13,073 nt of DNA, from the NCBI GenBank assembly GCA_900765165.1, contig CAAFQR010000170.1:1-13073 (forward strand), written 5' to 3'. The DNA comes from Veillonellaceae bacterium. GTDB lineage: Bacteria; Bacillota; Negativicutes; Veillonellales; Veillonellaceae. Shown here piece by piece: positions 9,401-13,073 of the stretch (the first letter of the stretch is position 1; each line of letters starts with the position of its first letter). The notes beneath the pieces were generated by a model, which had not been told where the DNA came from, made no database searches, and was given only the letters and a program-made list of their open reading frames with translations. The translations under genes were made by a program, and so were the position numbers.

Positions 9401-12400
9401 CTTTCATACCAGCTAAGGAATTCAACTGGGAAACGTTAACGGCATCAGTAGCAGCAAGACCTGCAGCTACATTAGTAATACGACGAGTATTAGTACCACT
9501 ACCTACAGAAACAACGCCCCAAGTTGGAGCTGCAACACCTGTAGTATTTGGTGCTGTGCCATAATACAAACCAGTATTAGTGGATTCTGTAGTAGTAGAG
9601 TTGTTACCTAAAGCCACACTATTTGCTACAGAAACCGCTGCCTTATAGCCTAAGGCAGTACCACCTGTAGCCATAGCCGATGCCTCTCTACCAACTACTA
9701 CAGAACTGCTAACCGAAACAGCAGCTGCAGTTTGCGTAGCATCTTTACCAGCTGTTGCACTACGACCAATTACAGTATTACCATTACTATTAACACCGTA
9801 TACTTTAGCCATAGCGCCTACAACGGAGTTATCACCAGAACTACCAGTATTATTAACATCTGAAGCAGGCGTTTCAGAATAGTTACCGATTACAACATCA
9901 TTGGTAGCTCTAGCTTTCGTACCAACACCTACCGCCAAAGATCCGCCACCTGTAGCAGCAGCATTCTGACCAAATGCACTAGATTCCGTAGCACTAGCAG
10001 TTGCACTTTCCCCTACGGCGGTCGCAGACAACCCAGTTGACTGCGTATTAGCACCAAGAGCTGTTGAATAGCTACCAGTAGCTTTAGCTGCTGTACCAAC
10101 AGCTACACTCTCTATTTTAGTAGCCTGTGCGCTACCGCCATATGCAGTCGTATCAGTGGTCTGTGCCAATGAATTAGCACCTACAGCCGTAGCATTAGTC
10201 GCATCATTTGTATCATTCACACGGTCACCGGCCGTTGCCTGATAACCAATGGCTACACCACCAGTAGCGCCCGTAGTCGCACGAGTACCATAGCCAACAG
10301 CAACACTACCTTTACCTAATGCCTGAGAGTTATCATAGTTGATATTCTTCAATGCCGCTGTCAATGCATTGGTAGTCATACCGGTAATCGCGTTCTGATC
10401 TTGAGTAAGAACATTCAAGTCTGTATTTTCATTGTTAGTTAATGCAGTTGTAGCATCAGCGGCTGTACTATAAGTACCAGTTAAATTAGTCGAAGGAATC
10501 GATACGTCGGTAATTTTGCCACTACTATCACGTGTTGCTGTAGCACCAAACTGGTTGACATACAAAGCATTAATCTGACTCTGCGTCATACCGTAGCCTT
10601 TAAGAGTGGTTTCCAAACTATTCAATTCGTTAATATAGCTTGTCTTACCGGTCGTAGTTAACTGAGCACCACCATACGTAGCTCGTACCAAATAACCTTT
10701 AAATTCAGCGTAAGTTTTAACATACTGCTGATAAGCAGACGCTTTTTTATTAAGCGTTACATAGTCGGTAGGACTAGGAGTAGTTGTCGTAGGAATCGGC
10801 GTATAGTTTGTTGCCACAAAGTGAGTACTCTTATCGGAGTCAGGGTTGTTCATCTGACGTTGAATCGTATCCCACATCTGTTTTAACTGACTAACGTTAA
10901 CGGCATCAGTATCATATGAACCAGCTGCCAAGTTAACGATACGACGTTCGTTACCGGAGGAACCTACTGAAATAACACCCGTAGCCGCCGTTGTACTTGC
11001 TGCAACAGCACCCGGTGTTACCCATGCCGGTTCTTCGATCTGGGCTTTCGTGTAGTCAGTCTTAGAGTTTACGCCTAATGCCAAGGAGTTATCTAACCAA
11101 GCCTGTGCACCACTACCGATAGCCATGGCCGAAGTACCACTTTCACCTTTTGAAGTGTCGCGAATGTATACATGGGCATTATTACCAATAGCCATTGCAT
11201 CACTAATGCCATCAGTATTGGAGTCCATTACAGATAAGCTATCAACTTCAGTAGAGGTACCTGTTGCAGGATTGTATTTATAAACTTTACCAGAACCAGT
11301 TGTACTAACTACATAGTTACCAATAGAAGATCCACTACCAAGCAAGATAGAGTTAGTAGAACCAGCAGACATCATAGAATTGGAACCTACAACTAAGCCA
11401 TTTTCAACTGCAGGACCGGCCCCAGAGGAATAGCCGATTACAGAGGAGGTTTTACCATAGTTGATAGCACCAGTACCTAATGCCAAGCTAGACTGTCCCA
11501 TAGCAGCCGAAGCAACGCCTAATGCTACGGCATTTTGGCCGGTAGAACGGGAAGCAAGACCGATTGCCAACGCATTCGTATTCGTCGACATAGAATAGGA
11601 ACCAATAGCAAACCCATTATCTTTAAGTGCAATAGCACCACGACCAATTACGATATCATTTGTACCACTACCAACCGAGTTAGAGCCAATTACAACGGTG
11701 TTTTCACCATTGGACGTTTGAACAATACCAGTAACGCCATTTAAAGTTTGTGTATTAGCAGCTATAGAAGCTAACCCTGTATAGGCACCAGAACCGCTAT
11801 ATTCACTGCTAATAATATTATCCAAGTTTTTGATGTAGCTTTGGTTCACATCAAAATATTGCTGAGCACTTGTCGGTACACTGGTTAAACCGGCAGCAGA
11901 CATAGAAATATTAGTAGTTACACCGTTATCTACGCCTAAAATAGAGCGAGCACCTTTTACCGGCTCAATATTATACAAACCAAAAGCACTAATAACCGGC
12001 AAAGAACCTAGGTTTGAATTTGGTTGTGCCGTGGTAAGCCCTGTTTCCATACTTACACCGGAATATACATTAGTACCAATTGCAATATCGCCCTTACTGC
12101 CGGAATAAGTTTTATAACCATAAGCAGTACCGCCACTGTTAAGAACCTGTGTTTTACTACCTACGCCAATAGTGTAATTGGCAAACACATATGTGTTATT
12201 ACCAAATGCCAACGCACTTTCACCTTCAGCACGAGTCTTAGTACCGATAGCTGTAGAACCAGGTTTCAAAGCAAAAGCTAACGTACCTAATGCCGTAGCA
12301 CCAGAAGCATAAGCTAACGAACGAGACCCGATAGCGATTGAGCCATCACCTTGTGCTAACGTTGGTGAATATTTAGTTACACTACTTTTTACCAATTTAC

Positions 12401-13073
12401 CAGTACTGTCATAACCATATTTACTACCAGACGGGTCAATATTGGTATACAAAGTATTAAAATAATTCGCTCTATCGTACGATGTAATCTGATCTGATTC
12501 GGAATAATAAGCGGCATTATCGTCACTACCAATAGCTATAGAGGAACGACCTAATGCATACACGTCATTACCTAAAGCTGTTGCTTGGCTCGTAACATAC
12601 ACGTTATTACCAACGCCAGTACCCTGACCGCCACTTCTAACACCCAGACCGTATGGATTATAGCTAAATTTTACACGGTTACCAAGAGTGGTAACCCCAA
12701 CAACGTTGCCAACTGAATTATCATCAAGAGTTATGGTCTTAGAAGCAAAATCAGTACCCCCACCAACATAGTTACCGGCACCATAAACGGTAATATAACC
12801 AGAATAAGCCCACCCATAGTTATAGTTATTACCATTGGTATAAGGAGCTATATAATTGGCAGTATTATCGGTACCACCTAGCCAAACATTGGCATAGCTC
12901 TGATCCGCATTACCACCTTGGGAAACTATATCTCTAGCGTCACCAGTATAGCTAACCTGCAACTGCTTCTCTGCTGCTTGCGCAACACCAATTGCAGCAC
13001 CTGTCAATACAGCAGCACAAAGACTAGCCCGTAAGGCCATTTCCGCACTAGATACGCCAGTGCCTAAGAAGCC
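489..13073 (-). CDS. Giant trimeric autotransporter adhesin (YadA/Hag-like), 5'-partial
   Basis: Type Vc autotransporter: a homotrimeric surface fibre that presumably mediates adhesion or coaggregation; the ligand cannot be read from sequence. Seen, numbering from the in-window ATG at 13040: signal peptide ending AQA at residue 22; Hep_Hag head repeats in three blocks (about 153-325, 445-660, 903-1148); necks at 688-721 and 1175-1206 with the DAVNVSQL signature; four GIN/neck-like stalk units (1295-2194); five tandem modules (2207-3885), four starting with Gly-X-Y triplets; Ser/Gly linker (3886-3926); YadA anchor (3996-4081); coiled-coil and Ala/Pro/Lys tail to residue 4183, then TAA. I saw one Cys only, in the signal peptide, as is usual for exported fibres. 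The frame is open for 11 more codons to the window edge and the ATG lacks a Shine-Dalgarno, so the real start lies outside. The length is in the range of the largest known members such as BadA. No frameshift or internal stop interrupts it. Family assignment is secure; the specific function is not. Confidence 0.96.
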   Translation of the reverse strand, partial: GFLGTGVSSAEMALRASLCAAVLTGAAIGVAQAAEKQLQVSYTGDARDIVSQGGNADQSYANVWLGGTDNTANYIAPYTNGNNYNYGWAYSGYITVYGAGNYVGGGTDFASKTITLDDNSVGNVVGVTTLGNRVKFSYNPYGLGVRSGGQGTGVGNNVYVTSQATALGNDVYALGRSSIAIGSDDNAAYYSESDQITSYDRANYFNTLYTNIDPSGSKYGYDSTGKLVKSSVTKYSPTLAQGDGSIAIGSRSLAYASGATALGTLAFALKPGSTAIGTKTRAEGESALAFGNNTYVFANYTIGVGSKTQVLNSGGTAYGYKTYSGSKGDIAIGTNVYSGVSMETGLTTAQPNSNLGSLPVISAFGLYNIEPVKGARSILGVDNGVTTNISMSAAGLTSVPTSAQQYFDVNQSYIKNLDNIISSEYSGSGAYTGLASIAANTQTLNGVTGIVQTSNGENTVVIGSNSVGSGTNDIVIGRGAIALKDNGFAIGSYSMSTNTNALAIGLASRSTGQNAVALGVASAAMGQSSLALGTGAINYGKTSSVIGYSSGAGPAVENGLVVGSNSMMSAGSTNSILLGSGSSIGNYVVSTTGSGKVYKYNPATGTSTEVDSLSVMDSNTDGISDAMAIGNNAHVYIRDTSKGESGTSAMAIGSGAQAWLDNSLALGVNSKTDYTKAQIEEPAWVTPGAVAASTTAATGVISVGSSGNERRIVNLAAGSYDTDAVNVSQLKQMWDTIQRQMNNPDSDKSTHFVATNYTPIPTTTTPSPTDYVTLNKKASAYQQYVKTYAEFKGYLVRATYGGAQLTTTGKTSYINELNSLETTLKGYGMTQSQINALYVNQFGATATRDSSGKITDVSIPSTNLTGTYSTAADATTALTNNENTDLNVLTQDQNAITGMTTNALTAALKNINYDNSQALGKGSVAVGYGTRATTGATGGVAIGYQATAGDRVNDTNDATNATAVGANSLAQTTDTTAYGGSAQATKIESVAVGTAAKATGSYSTALGANTQSTGLSATAVGESATASATESSAFGQNAAATGGGSLAVGVGTKARATNDVVIGNYSETPASDVNNTGSSGDNSVVGAMAKVYGVNSNGNTVIGRSATAGKDATQTAAAVSVSSSVVVGREASAMATGGTALGYKAAVSVANSVALGNNSTTTESTNTGLYYGTAPNTTGVAAPTWGVVSVGSGTNTRRITNVAAGLAATDAVNVSQLNSLAGMKVTVQGDSGTDFAATLGNSADSTYTGPKFKLAGNTDITTTASSSGVSFALNKATQVTSGDTKAVTADAVYKYVNSSVSGAANLAYKASGESGTNSVALSSGLNFTPDGTSTGTSAASNVLLSTAANGVVNIGLAKDLTGISSIKSSGGAKMALGSDTITFSSGDGTGKVTLTGLADGKNASDAVTVHQFTGAMPTVVAGNYATVTSQPVTADGLSHTQYTVGLNKDVIATDLSSTFAKVDASNITTDTNKAAWRTALNVYTTTQTDAAITAARTTVDTAANSGLTVTKGSAADHNAYTIALDQTNLQANTKLAYKADGANAQSTSLATGLNFTSGTNTTATVDASGVVKYDVKSALTGINSISGGTSGATVTLGSTANTVDMGGAAVKNIANATADSDAVAYGQVKDVISTVNSNTIGNQALADKITGIADSGITLGGNSSGTTTKQKFSSDVNLLIQGDSAGDITTAVNSAGNGLNITLSKDSTVTSTGTKAVTGAAVYSAVTGAKTKVVADSADTSGILTITKTESTDLNPNSYKLGIDTTKLKTAVSADFAAKDASNLTDANVTSWKTKLGVVDAYSKTETYNQNQVNNLISGVKDGYTTVTLDSTNNAGLTLTDTSTTTGQHAYKLGLNGTTIAQNTSLSYKASGDADAKSVTLENGLTFNGDSNGNIVASTGANGNVTYSLSSTLSGISSISNGGKTIAFTAQGVDFAGLPLNNIGTSTNASSAATVGQLNAVKTGADATQTDLNALKDNTIRLYGDDKSTSTVTNAKKLSASPLSFDITGNDDITTAATTTGVSLALNKITDLTSLNSNNISSLGSRVATSGAVYNAIVGAKTKVEAGGLLTLTKTESTDLNPNTYTVSIDAETIKRALNVNGDGELQGSIDYKANGGAVSSVGLTPGFNFTDGTNTKATVAAEGVVTFDLKDALTGIKSIANNPTGTGSQITLSSATNEISMNGGKVTNVAAGTDSTDAVNKSQLDAVAAKIGTATNGSNGTNGPAGQDGLDGKNGQPPQSLTDKVNALRNGTAGNMVYTAKATDGSQERLVMEDGKFYRAANIDTNTYAKAIDGKWYKQTDLNMTTGVPNDGATAVDFANVFKSGTTADGSQVATTDVNISAVNANGSVNSSTPLLNITSALGLLPTTTDTLNSKALGGSAITAAAASSVVGAPANGSTPATGIYAAKGAALNQAVTLADLQAVAQAGLNFTGNSLTGTTATVLHAPVNSTVAIQGKDTYDSTTYDAGDNISTKVDTTKNQILITMKKSPSFTSVVVGDTGKQVTVGTDTNGNLHVSDNETPSSGVVINGVKDGTTADSVVTKGALDAVKSQLGLDGTNGTDGTNGGVGPAGKDGLNGHSIVEKVQNQRDGLSGNMVYTDTAGNRLVKGADGYYPVSTLTNANLKQANNGMWYPAANVNPDGSLATGVDASTGKTTSAALTDLGATKIPDNQVQISTVNADGNTTDPTVLRNVGSTLTLNYVGTSTTPSTATVASATKLVNGDSTATNANDKAGLLGLTGTVLNNAATLGEVQAVAQAGLNFGGDTTTLDSTKVVHRALGSEIDIVGGGYTASTLSSYASDNVATLVDTTNNKIRIMMKTAPTFKGITLDKGNGNAVSLAPVVNGSGSGVKLSDASGKPVAITGVASSTDPTSAVTLQQLKDATAAIGGNGVDGATGPAGKEGLNGQSMGTQLVSLRSGTAGNTVYTTDNSATDKSQVRLLTDGTNFVRADSVKNYTQASDGKWYANADVVNGVARAGATPATMSQVLAGLPTVEASKINISNVNADGTVTNPTKLMNVASALTNVSDLKTASGAALNQAATVGDLQKLQAAGTTFAGNTGSTTVGIGETLNVKGGASSYTASDFSGDNLYTVVSGNNLNVVMKKAPSFTSVTVGDSGKQVTIGTDTDGNLHVTDKENPTGGVVITGVKDGTTADSVVTKGALDELRNSITNGKDGANGTNGTPGAGVAGINGTNGHDGVAGADGSVGPSGKDGLAGHNIFDKIESQREGLSGNMVYTDPSGARLVKVDGAYYPASTFDGLKQGTDGKYYPAAGVSADGTVDPAYADQGKSLADVIADKNATAVPSSSVIISTVNPTGETTTPTVIGNVKSTIGLDGTTTNQDGSVTTNGPIAAAAATTATQGLLEKSGAALNNAATVGDLQAVAQAGMTYQTNDKTGSTPQSVAQTVHTPLGSTLSIIGGENNVYKPTSSDKYTPGGYTADNLVTTVTSDGKIQVAMSDAPVFKAATVGDATLTFYKDPNQRLGYVSVTYRDNGVAGTGVDGVVVQGLRTSSDPTSAATKGYVDNKINGAAVVTAPTVVNSPSSGDYFDQAGLGVQVLALRNGVSGPVVYTDANGVRGMRATQATVAADGTVQRVGYVNVKLSSLDGYKLAVDSSGNPVGWFKASADIWKQEIVSNGAGGQVVTNTNQLKDGLTYDQLNPNIKTFSDTDKLQGKIVLSLVSPNGQTEGSSTDNNQVVLHNVDSGLSMLNSTATDSKGVVTDLVNTTEDANLHYAANLTDLKTLATAGLDFNGNAGADIHKNLGEKLSITGTSADTSAATHVETIVPAGNPAGLPANNQFSAENVMTWSDANGLRIGISSNPVFNNVTFGGNTNNPITIINNGSGDLQIKDKDGNTRTIITGTVNGFYIADKNNNKSLVKLGDTINFGDYLQVVPGTNTDSSTSNGGTSNSGTSGSGSTDSGTSGSGSTTTSGDGGTVNVTGLVSKTDFDNAITNINNKISNIDISSLKPTGTIGKGQDTDKQAVSGETVKDYLDQNYTNTAQLNERFTKLSKQANAGTASALAAAGIPQVTNMYDDNLMIGAGMGSYGGETAVAIGISGTNDNRDTTYRISTTYDSTGKWGLSGGVGFSIGSGSNTPKPQAAKALAERVDRLEAENKALRQSNETEIKDLAAKNDQLQAQVQQLQAMIQQLMPQAKLGAQAAAPAAQTPDKAADETQNKEEAKTAPTSSAAR
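492..611 (-). other. Ala/Pro/Lys-rich C-terminal tail
   Basis: Residues 4144-4183, low-complexity: GAQAAAPAAQTPDKAADETQ, then Lys/Glu-rich, ending TSSAAR before TAA. Probably disordered and periplasmic, like the flexible linkers of envelope-spanning proteins. Function unknown. Confidence 0.7.
612..764 (-). other. Coiled coil beyond the membrane anchor
   Basis: Residues 4093-4143. A heptad-rich helix (ALAERVDRLEAENKALRQ, then IKDLAAKNDQLQAQVQQL) with Leu/Val/Ile at a and d positions. In standard YadA proteins the chain ends with the last barrel strand. Here it continues, and from the topology the helix should lie in the periplasm and could form a trimeric coil. Confidence 0.85.
798..1055 (-). 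other. YadA-type C-terminal membrane anchor
   Basis: Residues 3996-4081. A helix ERFTKLSKQANAGTASALAA ending IPQV is followed by four amphipathic strands: LMIGAGMGSYGG, ETAVAIGISGT, TTYRISTTYDSTG and KWGLSGGVGFSIG. Three such chains make the 12-stranded outer-membrane barrel of type Vc secretion. The Ala/Gly-rich helix before the strands is typical of the family. Confidence 0.93.
1056..1262 (-). other. Membrane-proximal coiled-coil stalk
   Basis: Residues 3927-3995. Hydrophobic residues are spaced as in a coiled coil (LVSKTDFDNAITNINNKISN, then VKDYLDQNYTNTAQLN) and lead without a break into the anchor helix. In this family such a segment fills the barrel entry and passes the trimer through the membrane. 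Confidence 0.65.
1263..1385 (-). repeat. Ser/Gly/Thr-rich low-complexity linker
   Basis: Residues 3886-3926, built almost only from Ser, Gly, Thr, Asn and Asp, with a SGTSGSGSTDSGTSGSGST core. The coding DNA contains near-repeats of a unit like accgctgtcagtagaaccgct, so copy number could change by slippage. It separates the modular stalk from the membrane-proximal coiled coil. Confidence 0.8.
1386..2483 (-). repeat. Tandem stalk module E (diverged A-type, no collagen-like part)
   Basis: Residues 3520-3885. It starts without Gly-X-Y triplets (AAVVTAPTVVNSPSSG) but then follows the same order: VLALRNGVSGPVVYTDANG, WFKASADIW, IVLSLVSPNG, ANLTDLKTLATAGLDFNG, GLRIGISSNPVFNNVTFGG, IITGTVNGFYIADK. 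ALRNG points to the A type. It is the membrane-proximal and most diverged copy. Confidence 0.7.
2484..3554 (-). repeat. Tandem stalk module D (B-type)
   Basis: Residues 3163-3519. Fifteen Gly-X-Y triplets with one two-residue break, then ESQREGLSGNMVYTDPSG, DGAYYPASTF, GKYYPAAGVSADG, VIISTVNPTG, GAALNNAATVGDLQAVAQAG, KIQVAMSDAPVFKAATVGD, ending RTSSDPTSAATKGYVDNKI. It pairs with module B. Confidence 0.8.
3414..3554 (-). repeat. Collagen-like Gly-X-Y segment 4 (longest)
   Basis: Residues 3163-3209. Four triplets (GKD GAN GTN GTP), a two-residue break (GA), then eleven triplets (GVA GIN GTN GHD GVA; GAD GSV GPS GKD; GLA GHN). Long enough to form a short triple helix in a trimer. Proline is scarce; Asn, Asp and Thr fill X and Y. 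Confidence 0.85.
3555..4409 (-). repeat. Tandem stalk module C (A-type)
   Basis: Residues 2878-3162. Seven Gly-X-Y triplets, SLRSGTAGNTVYTT, DGKWYANA, INISNVNADG, GAALNQAATVGDLQKLQAAG, LNVVMKKAPSFTSVTVGDSG, ending GVKDGTTADSVVTKGALD. At 285 residues it is the shortest module. The DNA at its end (3581-3650) matches the equivalent end of module A (5432-5501) at about 60 of 70 positions by hand. Confidence 0.8.
4347..4409 (-). repeat. Collagen-like Gly-X-Y segment 3
   Basis: Residues 2878-2898, seven triplets: GGN GVD GAT GPA and GKE GLN GQS. It opens module C. Confidence 0.8.
4410..5402 (-). repeat. Tandem stalk module B (B-type)
   Basis: Residues 2547-2877. Eight Gly-X-Y triplets are followed by QNQRDGLSGNMVYTDTAGN, DGYYPVSTL, GMWYPAANVNPDG, VQISTVNADG, AATLGEVQAVAQAGLNFGG, KIRIMMKTAPTFKGITL, and an ending ASSTDPTSAVTLQQL. 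Its opening and its ending both match module D better than modules A or C. Confidence 0.8.
5331..5402 (-). repeat. Collagen-like Gly-X-Y segment 2
   Basis: Residues 2547-2570, eight triplets: GTN GTD GTN GGV GPA and GKD GLN GHS. It opens module B. The GPA-GKD-GLN core recurs in segments 3 and 4 with small changes. Confidence 0.82.
5403..6422 (-). repeat. Tandem stalk module A (A-type)
   Basis: Residues 2207-2546. Order: seven Gly-X-Y triplets; ALRNGTAGNMVYT; DGKWYKQ; VNISAVNANG; GAALNQAVTLADLQAVAQAG; NQILITMKKSPSFTSVVVG; ending GVKDGTTADSVVTKGALD. The same succession recurs in modules B to E. The TAGN form and the GVKDGTTADSVVTKGALD ending are shared most closely with module C. Confidence 0.8.
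6360..6422 (-). repeat. Collagen-like Gly-X-Y segment 1
   Basis: Residues 2207-2227, seven triplets: GSN GTN GPA GQD GLD GKN GQP. Short but perfectly phased; it opens module A. Confidence 0.8.
6459..6746 (-). repeat. Stalk unit 4 (YK-G / GIN-like / neck-like)
   Basis: Residues 2099-2194. It begins IDYKANGGAVSSVGLTPGFN, has LKDALTGIKSIANN and closes with the well-kept neck VTNVAAGTDSTDAVNKSQL. It is followed by a short helix (DAVAAKIG) and the first collagen-like segment. Confidence 0.75.
7200..7478 (-). repeat. Stalk unit 3 (YK-G / GIN-like / neck-like)
   Basis: Residues 1855-1947. It begins LSYKASGDADAKSVTLENGL, has LSSTLSGISSISNGGKT and closes with LNNIGTSTNASSAATVGQL. The closing neck has lost the usual DAVN core (AATV instead), showing drift. 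Confidence 0.75.
7620..7745 (-). other. Phage-tail-fibre-like stalk motif, copy 2
   Basis: D1769 starts DASNLTDANVTSWKTKLGV, followed by YSKTETYNQNQVNNLI. This is the clearer of the two copies: both the DASNLT...W...LGV element and the YSKTET...V..LI helix are kept. It lies between stalk units 2 and 3. Confidence 0.55.
8190..8471 (-). repeat. Stalk unit 2 (YK-G / GIN-like / neck-like)
   Basis: Residues 1524-1617. It begins LAYKADGANAQSTSLATGLN, has VKSALTGINSISGG, and closes with VKNIANATADSDAVAYGQV. It aligns with unit 1 throughout without gaps larger than a few residues. Confidence 0.75.
8587..8695 (-). other. Phage-tail-fibre-like stalk motif, copy 1
   Basis: D1452 starts DASNITTDTNKAAWRTALNV, followed by YTTTQTDAAITAA. 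The pattern DASN(L/I)T...W...L(G/N)V followed by a Y-(T/S)-(K/T)-x-(E/Q)-(T/A) helix is one I associate with trimeric tail-fibre and other phage receptor-binding proteins. Here it sits between stalk units 1 and 2. The resemblance is by eye only. Confidence 0.5.
8838..9158 (-). repeat. Stalk unit 1 (YK-G / GIN-like / neck-like)
   Basis: Residues 1295-1401. It begins LAYKASGESGTNSVALSSGL, continues through AKDLTGISSIKSSGG (GIN-like: L.GI.SI..G) and ends in a neck-like LTGLADGKNASDAVTVHQF. The same order occurs in three further units, so it is a repeating stalk cassette. It is preceded by TKAVTADAVYKYV, a motif also repeated further on. Confidence 0.75.
9423..9518 (-). other. YadA neck 2
   Basis: Residues 1175-1206: GVVSVGSGTNTRRITNVAAG, then LAATDAVNVSQL. 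It shares most positions with neck 1 (same VSVG...RRI.N.AAG...TDAVNVSQL pattern), and hands over from head block 3 to the long stalk. Confidence 0.92.
9597..10334 (-). repeat. YadA head (Hep_Hag) repeat block 3
   Basis: Residues 903-1148. Motifs include SVAVGYGT, GVAIGYQA, ATAVGANS, TTAYGGSA, SVAVGTAA, STALGANT, ATAVGESA, SSAFGQNA, SLAVGVGT, DVVIGNYS, NTVIGRSA, SVVVGREA, GTALGYKA and SVALGNNS. It is followed by a short linker and the second neck. Confidence 0.9.
10335..10874 (-). other. Unique helical-looking insert between neck 1 and head block 3
   Basis: Residues 723-902. It starts WDTIQRQMNN, has a short Thr/Pro hinge (PIPTTTTPSPTDY), then stretches that read as amphipathic helix (KASAYQQYVKTYAEFKGYL; YINELNSLETTLKGYGMTQ; NALTAALKNI). 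It lies where a short coiled coil would be expected between two heads but is much longer. I recognise no family. Confidence 0.5.
10878..10979 (-). other. YadA neck 1
   Basis: Residues 688-721: GVISVGSSGNERRIVNLAAG, then SYDTDAVNVSQLKQ. This is the classical neck signature (ISVG..G.ERRI.N.AAG...TDAVN.SQL), which connects the wide head trimer to a narrow coiled coil. Confidence 0.92.
11061..11708 (-). repeat. YadA head (Hep_Hag) repeat block 2
   Basis: Residues 445-660. This is the longest clean run of head repeats: TVVIGSNS, DIVIGRGA, GFAIGSYS, ALAIGLAS, AVALGVAS, SLALGTGA, SVIGYSSG, LVVGSNSM, SILLGSGS, then AMAIGNNA, AMAIGSGA and SLALGVNS. A non-repeat piece (VYKYNPATGTSTEVDSLSV and following) splits the later repeats. 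The canonical neck at 688-721 follows. Confidence 0.9.
11709..12065 (-). other. Linker between head blocks 1 and 2
   Basis: Residues 326-444. There are no head motifs. The segment includes SAFGLYNIEPVKGARSILG and a likely helical piece, QQYFDVNQSYIKNLDNIIS, before a Ser/Gly/Ala stretch. It takes the place of the neck that usually ends a head block. I do not recognise it. Confidence 0.5.
12066..12584 (-). repeat. YadA head (Hep_Hag) repeat block 1
   Basis: Residues about 153-325. It contains repeated head motifs of the x-A-(I/L/F)-G-x type: TALGND, SIAIGSDD, SIAIGSRS, ATALGTLA, STAIGTKT, SALAFGNN, TIGVGSKT and DIAIGTNV. Each repeat of about 14-16 residues forms one turn of the left-handed trimeric beta-roll known from the YadA head. 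A non-repeat insert of about 55 residues, rich in Tyr and Ser (near residues 178-232), interrupts the block. No canonical neck closes it. Confidence 0.88.
12585..12974 (-). other. Unique N-terminal domain of the adhesin, Tyr/Asn/Gly-rich
   Basis: Residues 23-152, directly after the predicted cleavage site. It is rich in Tyr, Asn and Gly with alternating polar/aromatic residues (for example NGNNYNYGWAYSGYITVYG), suggesting beta structure. It lacks the AIG/ALG head signature until about TTLGNRV and ATALGND near its end, where it merges into head repeats. As the most distal part of the fibre it is a candidate ligand-binding tip. I do not recognise the domain. Confidence 0.55.
12975..13073 (-). 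other. C-terminal part of an extended (ESPR-type) Sec signal peptide
   Basis: The visible part reads GFLGTGVSSAE, then MALRASLC, then a hydrophobic Ala/Val/Leu/Gly core ending in VAQA before AEKQ. Signal peptidase I would cut after AQA (residue 22) or one residue later. Large trimeric autotransporters usually carry a signal peptide of 50 residues or more, with a conserved N-terminal extension (ESPR) beginning near MNKIYKVIW. That extension would fall outside the window. The open frame through 13073 and the lack of a Shine-Dalgarno before the ATG at 13040 support this reading over a start at 13040. Confidence 0.8.

Noticed and set aside
489..13040. Phase-variable homopolymer tract inside the gene
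   Set aside because: I saw no long mononucleotide or short-unit tract of the kind that drives frame switching.

Overview
The window is almost entirely one giant minus-strand gene, running from its stop codon at 489-491 to beyond the right edge at 13073. It encodes a trimeric autotransporter adhesin (type Vc secretion, YadA/Hag family) of at least 4,194 visible codons. The reading frame stays open upstream of the first in-window ATG (13038-13040). That ATG has no ribosome-binding site and sits inside a signal peptide, so the true start lies outside the window and the gene is 5'-partial here.

Layout from N- to C-terminus (right to left on the map): end of an extended signal peptide (12975-13073); a unique Tyr/Asn/Gly-rich N-terminal domain; three blocks of YadA-head (Hep_Hag) repeats, two of them closed by canonical necks, with unique linkers between; a stalk of four GIN/neck-like units interleaved with motifs that resemble phage tail-fibre modules; five tandem modules of about 285-365 residues, four of which begin with collagen-like Gly-X-Y triplets; a Ser/Gly/Thr-rich low-complexity linker; a short coiled-coil stalk; the YadA membrane anchor; and a C-terminal tail of about 100 residues (coiled coil, then Ala/Pro/Lys-rich) that extends past the last barrel strand. 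The product would be a homotrimeric surface fibre held in the outer membrane by its C-terminal barrel, with the heads most distal.

The first 488 bases hold no convincing protein gene. They contain a long imperfect hairpin just after the adhesin stop, a second strong hairpin at 193-233, small direct repeats, and at the left edge a GC-richer stretch with three consecutive short stem-loops that might belong to a structured RNA.

The outer-membrane adhesin shows a diderm. The protein style (Hep_Hag heads, very long modular stalk, C-terminal coiled-coil tail) and mid-range GC suggest a Negativicutes bacterium (Veillonella/Megasphaera/Dialister/Selenomonas relatives). This is inference from general family knowledge and is not proven by the window. 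No second gene is present to give operon context.
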